From Acrocarpospora corrugata (GTDB lineage: Bacteria > Actinomycetota > Actinomycetes > Streptosporangiales > Streptosporangiaceae), in assembly GCF_009687845.1 (NCBI RefSeq), contig NZ_BLAD01000093.1, positions 1-53,060 on the forward strand: DNA of 53,060 nt. The letters are read 5' to 3'. Numbering within the stretch: the first letter of the stretch is position 1; the number at the start of each line of letters is the position of its first letter. The notes beneath the pieces were generated by a model. That model had not been told where the DNA came from and did no database searches. It saw only the letters and a program-made list of their open reading frames with translations. Positions 47,540 to 53,060 of this stretch are shown in pieces. A program made the position numbers and the translations under genes.

Positions 47540-47571
47540 GGACGGGGACACGTGCGGGGGACTCCCCGTCC
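47540..47571. terminator. Hairpin upstream of the basic-tail gene
   Basis: GGACGGGGA (47540-47548) and TCCCCGTCC (47563-47571) pair perfectly over 9 bp with a 14-nt loop. It lies upstream of the minus-strand gene at 47512, so it is either a leader structure or a terminator for other transcription. Confidence 0.4.
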
Positions 47572-47818
47572 ATGTTCGGGCGTGCCCCCACAGGAACTTC
47601 GATCTTTTCGATCATTCCCCGCCCAACCAGGCAGAAGCATGATCATCATGGTTTTTGATGCCATATATGCCGAAATGTCAGGGTTCAATGACTCTGACGG
47701 CCCGGCCAGGCCATCAACCCAGAGGTCACTGAAAGTTCACCGGATGTACAAAGCGTGAAGTTTGTGCTGGTAAGGGTGGATTATGGTAGAAAATGGTAAA
47801 TCATCTGTGGAGGTACCA

Positions 47819-47956
47819 ATGCCCGCTTTTCTCAGTTCGTTGCTCACCAAGGCGGCCGTCCTCGCCGTCGAGGCGCTCGTCGCCCACCTGATCAGGGTCG
47901 TGATCCAGGTCGCCGTACGGCGGCTCACCCCCCAGGGTGGATTCGCCACCGCCTGA
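47819..47956 (+). CDS. 45-residue amphipathic protein upstream of the P-type ATPase
   Basis: A 45-codon gene with a clear ribosome site (GGAGG 6 nt before ATG 47819) and stop at 47954. The product is one long amphipathic/hydrophobic helix, MPAFLSSLLTKAAVLAVEAL, then AHLIRVVIQVAVRRLTPQGG, with basic residues on one face. The tandem ATGGTA repeats just upstream and AT-rich leader look like a promoter. The next gene, a giant P-type ATPase, starts 157 nt later in the same direction. Small membrane proteins of this kind can act as regulatory subunits of P-type pumps (compare KdpF, MgtR), so a link is plausible. I do not recognise the family. Confidence 0.6.
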   Translation: MPAFLSSLLTKAAVLAVEALVAHLIRVVIQVAVRRLTPQGGFATA

Positions 47957-47977
47957 TGTCCGCTTCAAGGCCATGGG

Positions 47978-47989
47978 TGACAAGTGTCA
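47978..47989 (+). promoter_or_regulatory. Dyad upstream of the P-type ATPase gene
   Basis: TGACA-AG-TGTCA, a perfect 5-2-5 dyad, lies between the small gene and the ATPase start. It may be an operator; no regulator is adjacent. Confidence 0.3.
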
Positions 47990-48112
47990 TCATTGCGTTA
48001 ACTCTGACGGTTTCGTGCCGGGTCGACCGCCCCGCTGATCACCACACGGCTAACATCAGAGCCTGAATCCTCCCCCCGAAACGGCGTCTGGCGTCTATTG
48101 GGGGATCACGGC

Positions 48113-51100
48113 ATGTTCGGGCAGATACTGACTCTGGCCACCGGAATGATTAGATCTTTCCCGGTTCCTGGGCTGGTCCGGGGCGAAACCGGCAAGATCG
48201 CGGAGACTCTCGCGGCGCCAAGCCGACGATCCCGGCGGCGTACCTGGCCGGCCGGGACGAGCGGTCTCTGCGTCGAGGTGCGGGGATTGCACCTGCCCGG
48301 CATGGAGGCCGCGGCCGAGACCCTCGAACGACGTCTCGCGAAGATCCACGGAGTGACGCGGACCGAGGTCAACCGGTCGCTCGGATACGTCTACCTGGCG
48401 GGCGAGGCGCTCGACGAGGACGATCTGATCTCGTTGATCGAGGAGACCGAGAGCGAGCACGATCTTGGCTCCGCGCCGTACGCCAGCGGGGTGACCCTGC
48501 CGGACGTGCCCGCGGCCAAGCTCGGATTCGGGGTACGGCTGGCCGGGCTCGGCGTGTCGGCGGCCGGCCGGGTGACCGGGCTACGGGGGCTGCCGCCGGC
48601 CGTACCCCTGCTGGTCTCGCTGGCCGACTCCTACCCGTGGCTGCGGAACCTGGTGGCCGAGCGGCTCGACGAGCCCTCCGCCGACGCCCTGTTCGGGATC
48701 TCGACCACCCTCGCCAATGTGCTGTCGTTCCGCCCCCTGGGCCAGCTCATCGACACCGCCGGCGCCGGCCTGCTGCTGGCCGAGTCCCGTGCCCACCACC
48801 ACGCCTGGACCAGGGCGGCCGGCACCGGCTCACACCGGTCCCAGCCATGCGTACGGCTCCAGCGCCCGGTCCCGCTCCCGCCCGGCCCGATCGAGCGCTA
48901 CTGCGACCGGGCCGTACCCCTCGGGCTGGGGGCCTACGGACTGACCGCCGCCCTCGGCCGCTTCCGGGGCCGCGAACTGGCCCTGCTGGCGGCTGCCGCG
49001 CCGAAGGCCGCGCGGCTGGGCCGAGACGCCTTCGGCGCCGAACTCGGCCGCGGCCTGGCCGGGCGGGACGTGCTGGTGCTCAACCACCGCGCGCTGCGCC
49101 GCCTGGACCGGATCGACACCGTGGTCGTCGACGCGGACGCGCTGATGTCCGGACGCTGGACGATCCACCACATCGAGGCGGCCGAGAGGCCGGACCTCGA
49201 CGCCGCCGAAGTGCACGCGGTCGCCCACGAACTGGTCGACCCGGCCGATCCATGGCAGCGGCGCGAGCAGGCGGCCTGGACCGTCGAGCCGGACGGCAAG
49301 GCCGACGGCACGCTCACCCTCACCCGGGACGGGCGCCCCGTCGCCCAGGTGACCATGATCGCCGAGCTGCATCCGCTGGCCAGGCCGCTGATCGAGGCGG
49401 CCGAATCGGCGGGCACCGTCCTGCTGGCCGGCGGGCCGCAGGACGTGGGGCGCCGCCTCGGCGTGGCCGGCGCCGTGGCCGGCGGCCGGCGGCTCGCCGC
49501 GGAGGTGCGCGCGCTCCAGGTGGCCGGGCACGGCGTCGCGGTCGTCTCCGCCGCGGGCAAGGCGGCCCTGGCCGCCGCGGACCTGGGCATCGGCATCGAG
49601 TCGGGGCAGCGCCGCCGCTGGACCGCCGATGTGAGCTGCGACCTGGCCGGAGCGGTGCTGCTGGTCGGCGCGGCCGGCGCGGCCAGGACCACCAGCAGGC
49701 GCAGCGCCCAGCTCGCGTTCGCCGGCTCCTGCTGCGCGGTGCTGCTGGCGCTGGCGACGCCCGTCGACGGGCGCTCGGCCTACGCGACGGTCAACCTGGC
49801 GGCCGGAATCGCCCTCGGGGTGGGCCTGTGGACGGCCCGGACCACGCTGCGCCGTCCCGCGCCGATCCCGGAGGACCCCACCGCCTGGCACGCCATGCCC
49901 GTACGGGCCGTGCTCGACCGCCTGCGCACCACCCCGCAGGGGCTCGCCGAGGGCGAGGCCGAACGCCGCCGGGTCGCCGCCCCGGCCACCGAGGCCCGTC
50001 CGGGGCTGTTCCGGGCGTTCTGCGAGGAGCTGGCCAATCCGCTCACGCCGGTCCTGGCGGCCGGGGCGGGCGTGTCTGCCGTGGTGGGCTCGGTGGCGGA
50101 CGCCGCGCTCATCGGGGGCGTGCTCGGCGTGAACGCGCTGATCGGCGGCATGCAGCGGCAGGGCGCCGATCGCGCGCTGGACGACCTGCTGGCCGCCACC
50201 GCCGTACGGACCCGGCTCCGCCGCGAGGACAGGATGCTGGAGACCGAGGCGGAGAACCTGGTCCCCGGGGACGTGATCGAACTGGTGGCGGGCGACGCCG
50301 TACCGGCCGACTGCCGCCTGATTCAGGCCGACAACCTGGAGGTGGACGAATCCTCCCTGACCGGGGAGTCGCTGCCGGTGCTCAAGACCGCCCAGCCGGT
50401 GGCCGCCCAGTCCGTGGCCGACCGGCGGTCCATGGTGTACCAGGGGACGACCGTCGCCGCCGGATCCGCGATCTGCGTGGTCGTGGCCGTCGGGGCGGCG
50501 ACCGAGGCGGGACGCAGCGCCCGGACGGCCGCGGAGGGCCCGCCGACCGGCGGGGTGGAGGCCCGGCTGCGCGAGCTCACCCAGCGCATCCTGCCGTTGT
50601 CGGTCGGCGCGGGGGGCGTGCTGATCCTGCTGAACCTGCTGCGCGGGCAGACACTCGGCCCGGCGCTGGGGCAGGCGGTGAGCCTGGCGGTGGCCGCGGT
50701 GCCGGAGGGGCTGCCGTTCGTCGCCTCGGTGGCCGAGCTGGCGTCGGCGAAACGGCTGTCCAAGCGCGGGGTGCTGGTACGCAATCCCGGCACGATCGAG
50801 ACGCTGGGCCGGGTGGACGTGCTGTGCTTCGACAAGACCGGCACCCTCACCGAGGGGCGCATCCGGTTGCGCAGGGTCAGTGACGGGCGGGTCGAGTGCC
50901 CGGTCAGCCGGCTCTCCCCTGAGCTGCTCCGCGTGCTGGTCACGGCCGTACGGGCCTGCCCGACGCCCGGGGAGGCGCTGCCGCACCCGACCGACCGGGC
51001 CGTGGTGGACGGCGCGGCCCGCGCCGACGTCGGCACCGGCGACTGGCGGCTGGTAGACGAGCTGCCGTTCGAACCCGGACGCGGCTACCACGCCGCGCTC

Positions 51101-52408
51101 GGCCAGGCCCCCGGCGGCCAGCTGCTGAGCGTGAAGGGCGCGCCCGAGATCGTGCTGGAGCGGTGCGCGCGCTGGCTGATCGACGGCGCCGAGCAGCCGC
51201 TGGAGGACAAGACCCGCGAAGAGCTCTACCAGCAGGTGGATCGCCTGGCCCGCCAGGGCTACCGGGTGCTCGCCGTCGCCGAGCGGCCCGCCTCCGACCG
51301 CCGCGACCTGGACGAGGCGCGCATCGACGGCCTGACCATGCTCGGCCTGGTCGCCCTGGCCGATCCGGTCCGGGCCACCGCCGCGCTGGGGGTCGCCCGC
51401 CTGCAGCAGGCCGGGGTACGGCACGTCATCGTCACCGGGGACCACCCCAGCACCGCCGAGGCGATCGCCGCCGAGCTCAACGCGCTCAACGGCGGGCGGA
51501 TCCTGACCGGCGCCGAACTCGACGCGCTCCAGGACCGGGAGCTGGCCGCGGTGCTGCCGCACGTCGCGGTGTTCGCCCGGACCACCCCCGCCCAGAAGGC
51601 ACGCATCGTCAAGGCGTTCCGCGACAGCGGCCGGGTGGTCGCGGTCACCGGCGACGGCGCCAACGACGCCCCGGCCATCCGCCTCGCCGACGTGGGCATC
51701 GCCCTGGGCGCGGACGCGACGCCGGCCGCCCGCGGCGCGGCCGACGTGGTGGTGACCGACGACCGGATCGAGACCATCACCGACGCGATCGCCGAGGGCC
51801 GCGCCATGTGGACCTCGGTGCGCGACGCCCTGGCCATCCTGCTCGGCGGGAACCTCGGCGAGGTCGCCTACACCGTCGGAGCGGGCGCCCTGGGCGGCGC
51901 GGCGGCCCTGAACGCCCGCCAGCTGCTGCTGATCAACCTGCTCACCGACATGCTGCCCGCGCTGGCGGTGGCGGTGCGGCCCCCGGCCGGGACCAGCGCC
52001 GAGCAGCTGCTCGCCGAAGGCCCCGAGTCGTCCCTGGGCGAGCCGCTGGGCCGCGACATCGTGCTCCGCGCGGGCGTCACCGCCGCGGCGGCCACCCTCG
52101 CCGCCCTGCTGGACGGCATGACCGGCCCGCGCTGGAACACCAGCACGATCGCCCTGGTCGCGCTGGTGTCGGCGCAGCTGATGCAGACGATGGCGGTGAG
52201 CCGCGGCGACCGCACCGTCCTGGCCGCGGCCGCCGTCTCGCTGGCCGGTCTCGGGCTGATCGTCTCCATTCCCGGGGTGAGCACCGTGTTCGGCTGCCGG
52301 CCCATCGGGCCGCTGGGCTGGCTGATCGCCCTGGGCAGCGCCACGGCCGCCACCGCGACCGGCCTGGCGCTGGCAGAGCATCAGAAGGCTCTCCCGATCA
52401 AGGCCTAG
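48113..52408 (+). CDS. Very large CtpI-like P-type ATPase
   Basis: A 1,431-residue P-type cation pump with a long N-terminal extension, as in mycobacterial CtpI. An HMA-like fold lies near 50-115 (LCVEVRGLHLPGMEAAAETL, GYVYLAGEAL) but lacks the C-x-x-C metal site. A degenerate second P-type-like region fills about 150-580. The true ATPase core follows: the actuator TGE loop in SSLTGESLPVL, phosphorylation site CFDKTGTLTEG with Asp907, the nucleotide domain with KGAPEIVLE, and the hinge GDGANDAPAIRLADVGIALG, then the C-terminal helices. The transported ion is unknown; the core resembles Ca/Mg-type (PMA-like) pumps. ATG 48113 follows GGGGGA; TTG 48098 is in frame. Its stop shares CTAG with the convergent amidase gene. 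Confidence 0.9.
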   Translation: MFGQILTLATGMIRSFPVPGLVRGETGKIAETLAAPSRRSRRRTWPAGTSGLCVEVRGLHLPGMEAAAETLERRLAKIHGVTRTEVNRSLGYVYLAGEALDEDDLISLIEETESEHDLGSAPYASGVTLPDVPAAKLGFGVRLAGLGVSAAGRVTGLRGLPPAVPLLVSLADSYPWLRNLVAERLDEPSADALFGISTTLANVLSFRPLGQLIDTAGAGLLLAESRAHHHAWTRAAGTGSHRSQPCVRLQRPVPLPPGPIERYCDRAVPLGLGAYGLTAALGRFRGRELALLAAAAPKAARLGRDAFGAELGRGLAGRDVLVLNHRALRRLDRIDTVVVDADALMSGRWTIHHIEAAERPDLDAAEVHAVAHELVDPADPWQRREQAAWTVEPDGKADGTLTLTRDGRPVAQVTMIAELHPLARPLIEAAESAGTVLLAGGPQDVGRRLGVAGAVAGGRRLAAEVRALQVAGHGVAVVSAAGKAALAAADLGIGIESGQRRRWTADVSCDLAGAVLLVGAAGAARTTSRRSAQLAFAGSCCAVLLALATPVDGRSAYATVNLAAGIALGVGLWTARTTLRRPAPIPEDPTAWHAMPVRAVLDRLRTTPQGLAEGEAERRRVAAPATEARPGLFRAFCEELANPLTPVLAAGAGVSAVVGSVADAALIGGVLGVNALIGGMQRQGADRALDDLLAATAVRTRLRREDRMLETEAENLVPGDVIELVAGDAVPADCRLIQADNLEVDESSLTGESLPVLKTAQPVAAQSVADRRSMVYQGTTVAAGSAICVVVAVGAATEAGRSARTAAEGPPTGGVEARLRELTQRILPLSVGAGGVLILLNLLRGQTLGPALGQAVSLAVAAVPEGLPFVASVAELASAKRLSKRGVLVRNPGTIETLGRVDVLCFDKTGTLTEGRIRLRRVSDGRVECPVSRLSPELLRVLVTAVRACPTPGEALPHPTDRAVVDGAARADVGTGDWRLVDELPFEPGRGYHAALGQAPGGQLLSVKGAPEIVLERCARWLIDGAEQPLEDKTREELYQQVDRLARQGYRVLAVAERPASDRRDLDEARIDGLTMLGLVALADPVRATAALGVARLQQAGVRHVIVTGDHPSTAEAIAAELNALNGGRILTGAELDALQDRELAAVLPHVAVFARTTPAQKARIVKAFRDSGRVVAVTGDGANDAPAIRLADVGIALGADATPAARGAADVVVTDDRIETITDAIAEGRAMWTSVRDALAILLGGNLGEVAYTVGAGALGGAAALNARQLLLINLLTDMLPALAVAVRPPAGTSAEQLLAEGPESSLGEPLGRDIVLRAGVTAAAATLAALLDGMTGPRWNTSTIALVALVSAQLMQTMAVSRGDRTVLAAAAVSLAGLGLIVSIPGVSTVFGCRPIGPLGWLIALGSATAATATGLALAEHQKALPIKA

Positions 52409-53060
52409 CCGACGAAGAACCCGGGGGTCCGCTGCTTCCAGGGCGTCGCCTGTTCCAGTTGGGCGGCGACCTGGAAGAGCAGGTCCTCACGGCCGTACCC
52501 GGCGATGAGCTGCACGCCGATCGGGAGTCCGCTCTGGCTGTGGCCCAGCGGCAGGCTGATCGCCGGGTGGCCGGAGACGTTGAACACCATGGTGAACGGG
52601 CCGTACTCGAACAGCGAGTCCAGCCACGAACGCAGGGTGTGGCCGGGGTCGTCGTAGCGCAGCGTGCCGTGCGGCGCGGGCAGCTGCCCGAGGGTCGGGG
52701 TGACCAGCAGGTCGTGTCCGGTGAAGAATCCGGCCACCGAGCGGGTCACCCGGTTCTGGGCGTCGAATCCGGCCATCATGTCGAGCGCGGTGTACTCGCC
52801 CGCCACCCGCAGCAGCTCCCGGGAGACCGCCTCCAGCGCGGCCGGGTCGGGTTGCCGGGGCGCCCTTAACATCAGCGAGCCGATCGCGACTCCCTCCATG
52901 ACCGTGCTCGCCAGCACGTCCTCCCAGTCGAGTTCGGGCCGGGAGGTGGTGACGGTGTGGCCGAGCCGCTCCAGCGTGCCCGCGGCCTGGATGGTCGCGG
53001 CGGCCACTTCGCCGTCCACGCCCACCCCCGACCAGGGCTCGGTGGTCACCGCGATCCGCA
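52405..53060 (-). CDS. Amidase, C-terminal part (runs off the right edge)
   Basis: The last 218 codons of an amidase-signature enzyme. The frame is open to 53060, reading RIAVTTEPWSGVGVDGEVAA near the edge, which is the usual region after the catalytic Ser-cisSer-Lys core. The end has DLLVTPTLGQLPAPHG, TMVFNVSGHPAISLPLG and GLPIGVQLIAGYGREDLLF, all classic for the AS family. The catalytic triad itself lies outside the window, so activity cannot be checked. It would hydrolyse an amide, for example in nylon-oligomer or acyl-amide metabolism. It is convergent with the ATPase gene, sharing the palindromic stop CTAG. Confidence 0.92.
   Translation of the reverse strand, partial: RIAVTTEPWSGVGVDGEVAAATIQAAGTLERLGHTVTTSRPELDWEDVLASTVMEGVAIGSLMLRAPRQPDPAALEAVSRELLRVAGEYTALDMMAGFDAQNRVTRSVAGFFTGHDLLVTPTLGQLPAPHGTLRYDDPGHTLRSWLDSLFEYGPFTMVFNVSGHPAISLPLGHSQSGLPIGVQLIAGYGREDLLFQVAAQLEQATPWKQRTPGFFVG

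Noticed and set aside
48830-52381. 1,183-codon minus-strand frame opposite the P-type ATPase gene
   Set aside because: Antisense to conserved ATPase motifs, with His/Gln/Gly-rich composition typical of a shadow frame.
1-53060. tRNA, rRNA or riboswitch genes
   Set aside because: I saw no cloverleaf arms with a T-loop consensus, no rRNA stretches and no riboswitch core I could defend; a covariance-model scan would settle this.

Overview
The window is high-GC DNA with dense, often overlapping genes, many GTG starts, leaderless-looking promoters and families typical of filamentous actinomycetes (mycothiol-type ArsC, SigE-family sigma factor, CtpI-like ATPase, a rifampin-associated element). It most likely comes from an actinomycete of the Streptosporangiales/Streptomycetales type; the genus cannot be fixed from sequence alone.

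Layout. 1-4 kb: a secreted Cys/His hydrolase-like protein, a SnoaL-like protein behind MerR-type promoter signatures, a RibD/DHFR-like reductase, and decayed DNA (a McrC fragment, the 3' end of a tyrosine recombinase, a frameshifted membrane protein). 4-6.8 kb: rifampin phosphotransferase (rph) behind a rifampin-associated element. 6.9-16.4 kb: a 2,600-residue RHS/Tc-type toxin that joins SpvB/TcB and TcC parts in one chain, followed by opposite-strand genes (a broken gene and a HEAT-like immunity candidate) and a cluster of TTGATAG motifs. 16.7-18.8 kb: a TetR-ferredoxin-cytochrome P450 operon.

18.9-27.5 kb is an unusually elaborate arsenic island. Plus strand: arsR1, an ArsM-ArsN fusion, arsR2, a MIP channel, an ArsR fused to an ArsC-like phosphatase domain, and three further ArsC-type reductases. 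Minus strand: a flavoprotein with cysteine pairs at both ends, an MFS transporter and arsR3. There is no ArsB or ACR3 pump, so arsenite would have to leave by the MIP channel or the MFS protein, or be methylated. The ArsN half suggests detoxification of an organoarsenical such as arsinothricin.

27.5-43.4 kb: several regulator-target pairs with clear palindromic operators (PadR with a HAAS membrane protein, Rrf2 with an NAD(P)-binding protein, PadR with an ABC exporter, a WYL regulator with a glyoxalase-like protein, Lrp with LysE), plus a bacterial-type PARG, a sulfotransferase, a SpoIIE-type phosphatase, and broken genes (alcohol dehydrogenase with an internal deletion, YdeI fragment). 43.4-53 kb: a DUF302 protein, a collagen-like secreted protein, a SigE-family sigma factor with its membrane partner, a frameshifted DUF3147-like gene, a basic-tailed protein, a 45-residue amphipathic protein just upstream of a very large CtpI-like P-type ATPase, and an amidase that runs off the right edge.
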